The position numbers and the translations under genes were made by a program. Of a stretch of DNA of 64,000 bases, positions 9,476-17,688 are shown piece by piece. Source of the DNA: Melioribacteraceae bacterium. GTDB lineage: Bacteria > Bacteroidota > Ignavibacteria > Ignavibacteriales > Melioribacteraceae. The notes under the pieces were generated by a model. That model did no database searches, was not told the origin of the DNA, and saw only the letters and a list, made by a program, of their open reading frames with translations. The stretch's first letter is position 1. The number at the start of each line of letters is the position of its first letter. The DNA lies in NCBI GenBank assembly GCA_024103215.1, contig JAGFIY010000104.1, forward strand, positions 94,617 to 158,616, given 5' to 3'.

Positions 9476-10621
9476 TTACTCCGCAAATTTATATGCATGA
9501 ATTTCGCCTTTATCAACTCCGAAGTAAATCATATCATTGTAATAAACAGGAGTCATTTTGACTCTTCCTCTAAACTCGATTTGATTAAGCAGCGTTCCAT
9601 CTTCTTTACTTATGATCTCAACTTTGTTCTTTTGATTCACTTGAATTAAAATATTATTGAATACGAGAGAAGATGTGTTATACAGTCCATCCGAACCAGC
9701 CCCCCAGTTAAGTGTTCCTTTTATTTTATCAATAGAATAAAGCTTTCCATTTAGATTACCTATGTAAACAGATTTATTATCAAGCGAAGGAACTGATTTG
9801 ATTTTTCCGTCTGTTAAGAATTTCCATACTACTTCACCCGAAATTAGATTAATGCAGTAAATTATTCCGTCATTATCTCCGAGATATGCTTTCTCGTTTT
9901 CTATTATCGCTCCGCTTTCGAAACCGTTCGATATTTTTTTTCTGTAATTCAATTTACCGTCGGAAATTCTTGCCGAAATTATTTCACCATTTTGATTTGC
10001 CCAAAATATATTCAAGGAATCTGCTGCAGGATCGAAAAAAGTTTGCGTTTTCGTTTCGACTTCATAATCAATCTGCCCGATATAATTTATTTTCAATAGT
10101 TTCCCGCCGTTTGTTATGATAAGAATTCCCTCATCAGTTTTCACCATTTCGTTATCAACTGCTTCGTCGAGTTCAATTCGATTAATCACGTTCGATCGAA
10201 GAAAATCATAATAAAGGACCTCAGATTTTTCAGATTCGGAAATATTATTCAGATAAAAAAATCGCTTCCTGTAAACAACCGGCGTTATCGGGACTTCACC
10301 GGTTTCCTTTTCAACACCAATTTCGAGTCCTGTATTTGCATCGAGACAATAAATTCTGCCAACTAAAGTAGGAACAAATAAATATCTATCGATGGCACTT
10401 AAGCTTGCGTTGTGATAGCTTCCAATAGTTGAGGCATCCCAAACAAATTCAAGCGAATCGCTTACATTAATCGGATAATAAAAATTTCTTTCAGAAGATC
10501 CGCCGAATTGTTCAAAAACTGTTGCATTTCCCGGGATTCCTTCCAGAAGAATAATTTTCGAACAGGATGCAAGCAGCAAACATGTAATAAAGATTGTGAA
10601 TCGTTTTTTCAAAAATCCCAC
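9476..10621 (-). CDS. PQQ-type beta-propeller lipoprotein (BamB-like fold)
   Basis: The 381-residue protein starts at a GTG (10621) and overlaps the upstream gene by 13 nt. The signal peptide ends in a lipobox (LLLASC), so the mature protein is probably lipid-anchored. Repeated blades of the form YCLDANTGLE, CINLISGEVVWKF, YSIDKIKGTLNWG and IISKEDGTLL mark a PQQ-like eight-blade propeller, the fold also used by BamB. Placement right after a gene with an Omp85-like barrel suggests, without proof, that it works with that barrel at the outer membrane. Confidence 0.75.
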   Translation of the reverse strand: MGFLKKRFTIFITCLLLASCSKIILLEGIPGNATVFEQFGGSSERNFYYPINVSDSLEFVWDASTIGSYHNASLSAIDRYLFVPTLVGRIYCLDANTGLEIGVEKETGEVPITPVVYRKRFFYLNNISESEKSEVLYYDFLRSNVINRIELDEAVDNEMVKTDEGILIITNGGKLLKINYIGQIDYEVETKTQTFFDPAADSLNIFWANQNGEIISARISDGKLNYRKKISNGFESGAIIENEKAYLGDNDGIIYCINLISGEVVWKFLTDGKIKSVPSLDNKSVYIGNLNGKLYSIDKIKGTLNWGAGSDGLYNTSSLVFNNILIQVNQKNKVEIISKEDGTLLNQIEFRGRVKMTPVYYNDMIYFGVDKGEIHAYKFAE

Positions 10622-13422
10622 CCGAAGAAAAACTGATAAAATAATCTCGGTTGAAGCCGTTTAAAATCATCCTCGATTTTCTTTCCGATATCATAACGAA
10701 ATGTTACAACGTTAAAAAAGTTGATTCTTAAACCAACCCCAATGCTCCCTAAAGTTTTTTCATATTCGTCATCCCAAGCACTTCCCGCGTCAAAAAATGC
10801 AGCTCCTCTGATGCTTGAAAAACCAAGCCCGAAGAATGGGAAATTAATAACAAGTTGATCAATGAGGGGAAAGCGAAGTTCGAGAGAAGAAACCCACAAT
10901 TTTTCACCTCTAATGGACCACCGAGGCCAGCCTCTTATATCCCAGCTTCCACCTCCAAAATATCTTCGCGCATTTTTACCATGATTTGCATAGAGCGAAA
11001 GCCTTGCGGCAATAGCTGATCGTAAAGAGAGTCGGAAATACTGCCTGTAGTCTGCAATCACCGAATAATAATTCTCGTTGCTGTATTTAACATCGCTTGT
11101 GTAACCAAGTAAAAATCTAAATCTTGTGCCGTCGAGAGGACCTGTTGGGCCCCACAGTGTATTATCAAAAATCCAAGACAAACTATTTGAAACAAGCACA
11201 GATTGCCTTGGAATAATCGACTCGGACAATTCTTTATCCGAGTTTGCAAAAGTTATGTTCGCTTCGAGTCTCTGGAAAGTCGAAACCGGATAAATCAACG
11301 AAAAGAATCCTCCGAAACTTCTCTCGTAAAAGAAATTGTCAGATTCGCGGATGTCGTACCGTCTTCCGTAAAAGTTAAAAATACCGAAACCATAATTGGT
11401 TCTTTTACTGAAGTTTATTTTGGAAATAGATAAATTAAAACTTTTAAGAAATTCACTCTGCACTTCCGCCGTATTATAAAGGAAAAATATATAACGGTCG
11501 TTCCCGAGTAAATCCGAAATTGAAAATATTGCACCTCCCCTTGCGCCATAAACCGGATCCGCAATTATTTGAGAAAAGGCATAATCAAGGGTGTATTCTT
11601 TTTCGTATTTAAGTCTGTCGAATTCTGCTATCTGTTTTACATTTTTTGCTCTCCAAATTTCGGGTGGTTTATGGAAATCAAACTTAACACTTGCCAATTG
11701 AGAATCCGGAATTGAATTTAAGTTAAGAGAATAAAACTGAAATGATGATTTTTCAAATGCAGATGTTACGATTGTAGAATCATCAATAAAATCAAAGTCA
11801 AAAATGCTTGTTACAAAACGTGTATGCTGCCGCATTCCCAACGGTTGATCATCCTTTATTTCAAGTTCCCAAATATTAAATGCTCCATCATAGTCTGAAC
11901 TGAAATAAAGTTTTGAATAATCCTCAGAATAATGAGGCTGGTTTGAATTCGCATCAATATATGTAAGATACTTGAGATTTCCTTTTTCCAAATCGTATTC
12001 AAACAAGTTGTACTTTTGGCGAAACTTTCCACCGGTTCGATCTGACGAAAATATAATTTTATTATTTTCCTTATTAAAGATCGGTGTAATATCCGAATAA
12101 TAATCATTAGTAATTCTTTGAAGTTTTTGGGAGGAAAATTCAAAAACATATAAATCACTGAAGCCTTTTTGATCGATTGCTGAAAAAACCACACGTTTAC
12201 CATCAGTTGAGAAATTTGGCGATTCAATGGAAATTAATTCATCCCAATTATATGTTTTAATAAGTTCGTCCTCTAAAAGCGAGTAAAGATGAAGCACATC
12301 TGAACCACCCATTTTTGTTACAAACACCACTTGATCATCAAAAAGATCGATTGAATTTTTCAATGCGTGAAAAGTTTCAAAAATTTCCTCCTTTTCACCG
12401 CGAAGAATCAATTTTGGTTCTGCATATTTCTTGGAGTTCGGTTGAAAAGGCAGATTAAATATCGATGTGTAACCTGTTCTGTTTCCGATAAAAATAATTG
12501 ACGTTGTGGAATCTGTTTTATGGATTCGAGGAGAGAAATTGAATCCGAAATTCGTCAGCTTTTTTGAATCAATATGATGCGGTTTTTTTTCGGCGAACAA
12601 AGGATAATATTTCTGCTTCACATAGAATATCCATTTATCGTCAACTGTTTCAATTGATTCTCCCAATGTGAAGGAAACAACATCGTTGAAACTTCTGAAT
12701 CTCCAAAAATTTTCCATAAACTGTAAAATTTTATCTTCGCCGTATGTTTCTGAAATAAACTGTAGAAAAATCTGTCCTTCTTTATACATCAAGAATGAAC
12801 CGTAAATTCGATTAATGTCGCTCAACGAAAAGAAATATTCGTTTGTAACGGCATCCCGCAGCATCATTTCTGCTTGAGTGTCCCAGTGATAAGACCAATA
12901 TTCTGCTAGACCTTCAACAAACCATAATGGCGGAAGATGATCGGCTCGCACTCTATGATCGCGAAGATTATTTAACACTTTGCTGGTCATAAACACGTGC
13001 ACAAGTTCATGCCTTATAACATGACGAAATTGTTCAAGATTGCCGAGATATGGAATGACAACCCTTCCTTTCAGAAATTCGAAGAACCCGCCGACACCTT
13101 CCGGAATGAAGCCAGGTGTTATATTTGTCTGTTGAAAATGAATGTGAGTGTTGTAAAAAATTAGAGGAATTGTTGAAACAACAACGTGATCAAATTTAAT
13201 TTGTAATTCTTTATAAGCTTCCTCCGCGTAATATGCTCCAATCTCAGCCATTTCCTCGAATTCGCCATAATAATAAATATTAAAGTGTTCCGTTTTTAGT
13301 AGTTTCCAATCGAATTCGTCGTACTGAATTTTGTTTCTACCGAAAAAATATAATTGAGCTTGAACGGAAGTCGTAAGCAGAAATAATGAAATGAATAATA
13401 ATATTGTTGGATTTTTTTTCAA
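10609..13422 (-). CDS. HExxH metallopeptidase-like / TolB propeller / Omp85-like barrel fusion
   Basis: The 937-residue protein has a signal peptide (about 1-22). Next comes a peptidase-MA-like domain with HELVH at residues 138-142 and a downstream EGLAEYW (Glu 170 and 174), the geometry of gluzincin zinc peptidases. Residues about 285-570 hold WD40/PD40 repeats such as SPNFSTDGKRVVFSA, TPIFNKENNKIIFSSDRTGG and QPHYSEDYSKLYFSSDYDG, as in TolB. Residues about 620-937 look like an Omp85/D15 barrel: GGGSWDIRGWPRWSIRGEKL holds an IRGW that resembles the VRGF/Y lock motif, followed by FFDAGSAWD, and the protein ends in an aromatic residue. Related multi-domain proteins occur in Bacteroidota, but no function is established. 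It heads a three-gene operon. Confidence 0.8.
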   Translation of the reverse strand: MKKNPTILLFISLFLLTTSVQAQLYFFGRNKIQYDEFDWKLLKTEHFNIYYYGEFEEMAEIGAYYAEEAYKELQIKFDHVVVSTIPLIFYNTHIHFQQTNITPGFIPEGVGGFFEFLKGRVVIPYLGNLEQFRHVIRHELVHVFMTSKVLNNLRDHRVRADHLPPLWFVEGLAEYWSYHWDTQAEMMLRDAVTNEYFFSLSDINRIYGSFLMYKEGQIFLQFISETYGEDKILQFMENFWRFRSFNDVVSFTLGESIETVDDKWIFYVKQKYYPLFAEKKPHHIDSKKLTNFGFNFSPRIHKTDSTTSIIFIGNRTGYTSIFNLPFQPNSKKYAEPKLILRGEKEEIFETFHALKNSIDLFDDQVVFVTKMGGSDVLHLYSLLEDELIKTYNWDELISIESPNFSTDGKRVVFSAIDQKGFSDLYVFEFSSQKLQRITNDYYSDITPIFNKENNKIIFSSDRTGGKFRQKYNLFEYDLEKGNLKYLTYIDANSNQPHYSEDYSKLYFSSDYDGAFNIWELEIKDDQPLGMRQHTRFVTSIFDFDFIDDSTIVTSAFEKSSFQFYSLNLNSIPDSQLASVKFDFHKPPEIWRAKNVKQIAEFDRLKYEKEYTLDYAFSQIIADPVYGARGGAIFSISDLLGNDRYIFFLYNTAEVQSEFLKSFNLSISKINFSKRTNYGFGIFNFYGRRYDIRESDNFFYERSFGGFFSLIYPVSTFQRLEANITFANSDKELSESIIPRQSVLVSNSLSWIFDNTLWGPTGPLDGTRFRFLLGYTSDVKYSNENYYSVIADYRQYFRLSLRSAIAARLSLYANHGKNARRYFGGGSWDIRGWPRWSIRGEKLWVSSLELRFPLIDQLVINFPFFGLGFSSIRGAAFFDAGSAWDDEYEKTLGSIGVGLRINFFNVVTFRYDIGKKIEDDFKRLQPRLFYQFFFGWDF

Positions 13423-13577
13423 AATCTATCCGGTATTTTGAAAACAATAATTGCTGAATCTAAATTCAAACTTAAATCCTTGCAGTATGCCCGGAATTAA
13501 ATTGTATGAGCTAAATAAAGTTTTGTCTGCCGGAAATCAATGTAAAAAAAACTATCCTTTCTTTATTTGTCATTTTC

Positions 13578-15350
13578 TCAGTTCTTAGTCTGAAAGATTC
13601 GCTCCGTATTGTCGGTAACGTTTTTTTCGAAGAATTGTGTTAAGGCGGTTCTTATTTGTTCCTCCGAAGAATATTTTAAGCACTGTTTCGCAAGGTTTTC
13701 AACATCGCTGTATTTTATGCTTCTCACAATTTTTTTAACAGTCGGAACCGAAGCTGCTGAAACGCTAATCGAATCCATACCAAGTCCCACAAGCAGAGGA
13801 ACTGCTAACGGATCAGCTGCCATCTCTCCGCAGATACTTACTTTAGCCCCGCCGGATTTTGCATTATCAATTAAATGAAAGAGTGTGCGTACAATTGCGG
13901 GATGAAATTCTTGATATAAACTGTTAACGATTTCATTTCCGCGGTCAACTGCAAGAATATATTGTATTAAATCATTTGTACCGATACTAAAGAAGTCAAC
14001 TTCTTTGGCAAATTCTGACGCCATAATTACTGCCGAGGGTACTTCTACCATAATTCCAAGACTTATATTTTCGTCAAATGAAATGTTATTAGTTTTAAGC
14101 TCTGTTTTACATTCCGCTACATATTCTTTAAATGTTTTAATTTCCTTAAGTGAAGTAACCATAGGAATCATAAACTTAATATTCTTGTGAGTACTTGCAC
14201 GTAGAACTGCTTTGATTTGTGTTTTAAAAAGATCCGTATTATCAAGAAGAAACCTAATTCCACGCCATCCCAAGAACGGATTTGGTTCTTTTACATCCAG
14301 TGGAAGCACTTTATCGCCGCCGATATCGAATGCACGAATTATAACCTTTTCGGGATAAATTTTTTCAGCGAGATCAGAATAAATCTGATACTGTTCCTCT
14401 TCATCCGGAAAATGATTTAATCCGTCAAAAAGTTGTTCGGTTCGAACAAGTCCAATTCCCTCGGCTCCGTTTTCAAACATAAGGATCAATTCTTCAGATA
14501 AATCTAAATTGCCGCGAATAATAATTTTCCTTCCGTCAATGGTTTCGGCGGGTAAATCCCTCAGTTTAGAAAGCTCTTCATTATAAATGGAGAGTCGTTC
14601 CATCTTCTCAAGATAGAAGTTACGCTGTTCGTGGGTTGGATTTACAATCACATAACCGTGGTAGCCGTCAATTATCAGCTCATCATTTTCGTTAATGATT
14701 GTTGATGCATCGTGAACACCGAGTACAGCCGGAAGTTTAAGTGACCGTGCAACAATTGCAGCGTGAGATGTTAACCCTCCGGTATCTGTCACATATCCTT
14801 TTACATTTACTCGCGAGAAAAGAACCGTATCGGCAGGAGTTATATTATTAGTCACGACAACCACTTCATTCTTGATTTTCGAAATCCATTTTTTCTTTCT
14901 AATATTTCGGATGATTCTATTTTTAATATCCTCAATATCATGTGATCGTTCTTTCATATACGATTCATTGGAATCGATCATTAATTTTTGGTATTTGGAT
15001 ATTTCATCATCAACAATAAATTCGGGTTGAATCTTTTCCTTTCTTATTCTAGAGTGAATGGTATCAAGCAGGTACGGATCATCAAGTATCATAATTTGAG
15101 CTTCAAAAATTGCCGCACGTTTTTCGCCGAGTTTATCAACAGCCAGACCGAAAATTTTCTTAAGTTCAGATTTTGATTTTTCAATAGCTTCGTCTAAACT
15201 TTTGATTGCCTGTTCAACATCAGTTATTTGTTCCTTAGATACCGATTCTACTTCCTTTTTATAAAGGAATGCGTTTGCAATGTAAACGCCGGGTGCGGCA
15301 GGAATTCCTTTTAAAACATTTTTATATTTTTCATCGAGTTTAAAGTTCAT
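13578..15350 (-). CDS. ptsI: Phosphoenolpyruvate-protein phosphotransferase (PTS enzyme I)
   Basis: From the ATG at 15350 the protein has 590 residues, the normal enzyme I length. The N-terminal HPr-binding domain leads to GGLTSHAAIVARSLKLPAV, which carries the phosphorylated His. The C-terminal PEP-binding barrel shows GAEGIGLVRTEQLF, FLGWRGIRFLL, IMVEVPSAV, FFSIGTNDLIQYILAVDRG and ISICGEMAADP-like segments. An in-frame TTG five codons earlier is less likely. The start overlaps ptsH by 11 nt. Enzyme I takes phosphate from PEP and passes it to HPr in the cytoplasm. No EII sugar permease gene is in the window, so the system may be regulatory or may feed EII genes elsewhere. Confidence 0.96.
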   Translation of the reverse strand: MNFKLDEKYKNVLKGIPAAPGVYIANAFLYKKEVESVSKEQITDVEQAIKSLDEAIEKSKSELKKIFGLAVDKLGEKRAAIFEAQIMILDDPYLLDTIHSRIRKEKIQPEFIVDDEISKYQKLMIDSNESYMKERSHDIEDIKNRIIRNIRKKKWISKIKNEVVVVTNNITPADTVLFSRVNVKGYVTDTGGLTSHAAIVARSLKLPAVLGVHDASTIINENDELIIDGYHGYVIVNPTHEQRNFYLEKMERLSIYNEELSKLRDLPAETIDGRKIIIRGNLDLSEELILMFENGAEGIGLVRTEQLFDGLNHFPDEEEQYQIYSDLAEKIYPEKVIIRAFDIGGDKVLPLDVKEPNPFLGWRGIRFLLDNTDLFKTQIKAVLRASTHKNIKFMIPMVTSLKEIKTFKEYVAECKTELKTNNISFDENISLGIMVEVPSAVIMASEFAKEVDFFSIGTNDLIQYILAVDRGNEIVNSLYQEFHPAIVRTLFHLIDNAKSGGAKVSICGEMAADPLAVPLLVGLGMDSISVSAASVPTVKKIVRSIKYSDVENLAKQCLKYSSEEQIRTALTQFFEKNVTDNTERIFQTKN

Positions 15351-15606
15351 CGAATCCACGCTCAAAGTAAGATTTAATCTCTTTTAATGCTTCTTGCTCA
15401 TCAACACCGTCAAATCTTAAAATAAGTTTCGAACCTTTCGCTGCAGCTAATGTCATAACACCAATTATGCTCTTCCCGTTTATTGACAGACCATCCTTAA
15501 TAATAAAAAAATCTGATTTATATCTGGATGCTAGTTTTACAATCGTCGCAGCAGGGCGAGTATGAAGCCCTGAATCGTTTATAATTTTTACTTCTTCTTC
15601 AATCAC
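15340..15606 (-). CDS. ptsH: Phosphocarrier protein HPr
   Basis: The 88 residues match HPr from end to end. GLHTRPAA holds the His that receives phosphate from enzyme I, and NGKSIIGVMTLAA holds a Ser at the regulatory position (Ser46 in Bacillus subtilis) that HPr kinase would modify. No hprK is in the window. The GTG start at 15606 overlaps the stop of the prenyl synthase gene by one nucleotide (TAGTG), and the gene runs into ptsI, so all three are translationally coupled. Confidence 0.95.
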   Translation of the reverse strand: MIEEEVKIINDSGLHTRPAATIVKLASRYKSDFFIIKDGLSINGKSIIGVMTLAAAKGSKLILRFDGVDEQEALKEIKSYFERGFDEL

Positions 15607-16583
15607 TAATTCTTTCTTCCGCTAAGATCATTAACCAACCAAATTAGAGTTTCTTTGTAGTTTGAGTCCTTAATTGAGTTAAGACTTTTTATTGCTCTCC
15701 TATTAAAATATAATATTTCTTTTTCAGTATCGTCAAGTACGCCTAATTTTTCGTACAATTTTTTGAATTTAGAAACGTCTTTCCTTTTAATTCCATGATT
15801 ACGGATGAAACTTTTAAGCAGGTTTTTATCATCTCCTTTCGCATTTTGCATCGCTTTTAGAAATAGAAAGGTCTTCTTACCTTGTATTAAATCTCCGCCG
15901 ATCATTTTTCCGAATTTATCTTCCGAACCAAATATATCCAGCAGATCATCTCGTAGTTGAAATGCAATACCGGTATTGAGACCATAATTTTCAAGGGCTC
16001 GAATTGTTTTCGGATCGGCCCCGCCCAATCGAGCACCTATTGAACAGCATACTTCAAGAAGTGCGGCAGTTTTTTTCTTTATCATTTTTAAGTAATCGTC
16101 TATCGAAACATTTGCTGAGGTTTCAAATGCTTCGTCGTAACTTTGCCCTTCACAAACTTCGACAATACCTTGTGAAAATATGTTTATAACTTTTTTGTTG
16201 TTATCGCTGCAGTCTTTAAGCAAATAATTGTAAGCATGGGCGATAAGATTATCACCTGTCAGAATCGCAGTGTTCGAATCATACTTTTTGTGCACTGTCT
16301 GATTGTTCCTCCGTTTATCAGCGTTGTCCATAATGTCGTCATGAACAAGTGTAAAATTGTGAAACAATTCTACGGCAACTGCAGCATTTTTTACTTTATT
16401 AACGTTCCCTCCGGCTGCACCAGCTGACAACATTACAAGAATAGGTCTCAAACGTTTTCCTCCACTCTTCATAATGTAGGCAGAAGGATCGTAAAGTGTG
16501 CGCGGCAAATAACTTTCGAATAATTTCTGAAATTTTTGCTCAAGTGATTTTCGATATTTTTCGTACAGAAGTTGACTCGTCAT
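15606..16583 (-). CDS. Trans-polyprenyl diphosphate synthase (GGPP-type candidate)
   Basis: The 325-residue protein has both aspartate-rich motifs of the trans-isoprenyl synthase family: HDDIMDNADKRR (first, DDxxD form) and LRDDLLDIFG (second). It also has SGGKRLRPIL near residue 40 and GDNLIAHAYNYLL. The first motif has no two-residue insert, and the fifth residue before it is Phe, a pattern linked to shorter products such as C20 geranylgeranyl diphosphate; chain length is an inference. The enzyme condenses isopentenyl diphosphate onto allylic primers for quinone or carotenoid side chains. It lies 10 nt after fni, the isomerase that supplies its substrate. Confidence 0.9.
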   Translation of the reverse strand: MTSQLLYEKYRKSLEQKFQKLFESYLPRTLYDPSAYIMKSGGKRLRPILVMLSAGAAGGNVNKVKNAAVAVELFHNFTLVHDDIMDNADKRRNNQTVHKKYDSNTAILTGDNLIAHAYNYLLKDCSDNNKKVINIFSQGIVEVCEGQSYDEAFETSANVSIDDYLKMIKKKTAALLEVCCSIGARLGGADPKTIRALENYGLNTGIAFQLRDDLLDIFGSEDKFGKMIGGDLIQGKKTFLFLKAMQNAKGDDKNLLKSFIRNHGIKRKDVSKFKKLYEKLGVLDDTEKEILYFNRRAIKSLNSIKDSNYKETLIWLVNDLSGRKN

Positions 16584-16593
16584 AAAATAATGC

Positions 16594-17634
16594 TCAATAG
16601 TAATCTGATACTTTAATTAATTTATTTTCTCTAAGTTCTTTTAAGTCTCTAGAATTTGTTAGGTACATAACTTTTTTAATAGTTGAGATCCACTCCTCAA
16701 TAACTTCAATTAATTTTTCGGCACCCGCATTTTTTAATAACCGAAAAAATGTTCCGGCAGAAGCAACAAGATCAGCACCTAGAGCAATTGACTTAGCTGC
16801 ATCGAAACCATTTTTAATTCCGCCCGAGCCAATTAAAATAAAATTATAATTTTCCTTTAATTTATTTACGTCCTTAATACAGAATGAAGTGGGTAATCCC
16901 CAATCCCAGAAGAGTTCATCCGCGTTTTTTTCATTACGCAAGTATTCAACAGCAGACCAACTAGTACCTCCCGCTCCCGCAACATCCACGCCTTTAACAC
17001 CTATCTCTAATAATTTTTCAGCTGCTTCTCCGTTTATTCCGCTTCCAACTTCTTTTACAATCACCGGAATAGTGATTTTCCTAATCAAACTTTCCAAATT
17101 ATTTAATAGTCCCTTGAAATTTGGTTCTCCTCGGTGTTGAATTAATTCTTGAAGCGGATTAACATGAACAACTAAAGCATCAGCCTCAAGTGAATCAATA
17201 ATAAATTTATAGTCCTCTAGTTTAATTCCTTGTGCAACCTGAGCCGCCCCGATATTCGCTAAGATCGGGACATCCGGTGCAGCTTCTCTAATTATTGAAA
17301 ACGATTTTAATTTTGCTCTATCTTCAATAAGTGCTCTTTGACTTCCAGAGCCAATCGGAATTTTTAAGTGCTGCGCAACTTTTGCCAGTTCGTGATTGAT
17401 GTTTTTAGATTCATTAACACCTCCCGTCATACAAGAAATAATTAACGGTGCGGAAATTGTTTTATTAAAAAACCTTTGTGCGATGTCAATTTGCTCTAAA
17501 TTCAGTTCAGTGATTGCATAGTGCTTAAAATCATAGTATTCGAAACCAGCCGTTTTATTTCTGAAATTTGCTTTGTCCGTGCTGCAGATTTCGATGTGAT
17601 CTTTTTTCCTTTTTGTAATTTCGTCGCTGCTCAT
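16594..17634 (-). CDS. fni: Type 2 isopentenyl-diphosphate delta-isomerase
   Basis: From the ATG at 17634 the protein has 346 residues. It has the FMN-dependent type 2 IDI pattern: TKRKKDHIEIC near the start, ISCMTGG, PIGSGSQRA, ANIGAAQ, VHVNPLQELIQHRGEPNF with the conserved HxNPxQE core, IVKEVGSGI, DVAGAGGTSWSAVE and IGSGGIKNGFDAAK. An in-frame TTG two codons earlier is possible. The enzyme interconverts isopentenyl and dimethylallyl diphosphate in the cytoplasm and needs reduced FMN. Its partner, a prenyl diphosphate synthase, follows at once. Confidence 0.96.
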   Translation of the reverse strand: MSSDEITKRKKDHIEICSTDKANFRNKTAGFEYYDFKHYAITELNLEQIDIAQRFFNKTISAPLIISCMTGGVNESKNINHELAKVAQHLKIPIGSGSQRALIEDRAKLKSFSIIREAAPDVPILANIGAAQVAQGIKLEDYKFIIDSLEADALVVHVNPLQELIQHRGEPNFKGLLNNLESLIRKITIPVIVKEVGSGINGEAAEKLLEIGVKGVDVAGAGGTSWSAVEYLRNEKNADELFWDWGLPTSFCIKDVNKLKENYNFILIGSGGIKNGFDAAKSIALGADLVASAGTFFRLLKNAGAEKLIEVIEEWISTIKKVMYLTNSRDLKELRENKLIKVSDYY

Positions 17635-17688
17635 AACCAATGAATAGATTAAAATTAAATAAAGATAAGAAAATTACTGTTTATTAAC

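Noticed and set aside
13423..13577. Gap after the Omp85-like gene and before ptsI end
   Set aside because: A T run lies downstream of ptsI on the minus strand, but I see no stable hairpin and no small gene.
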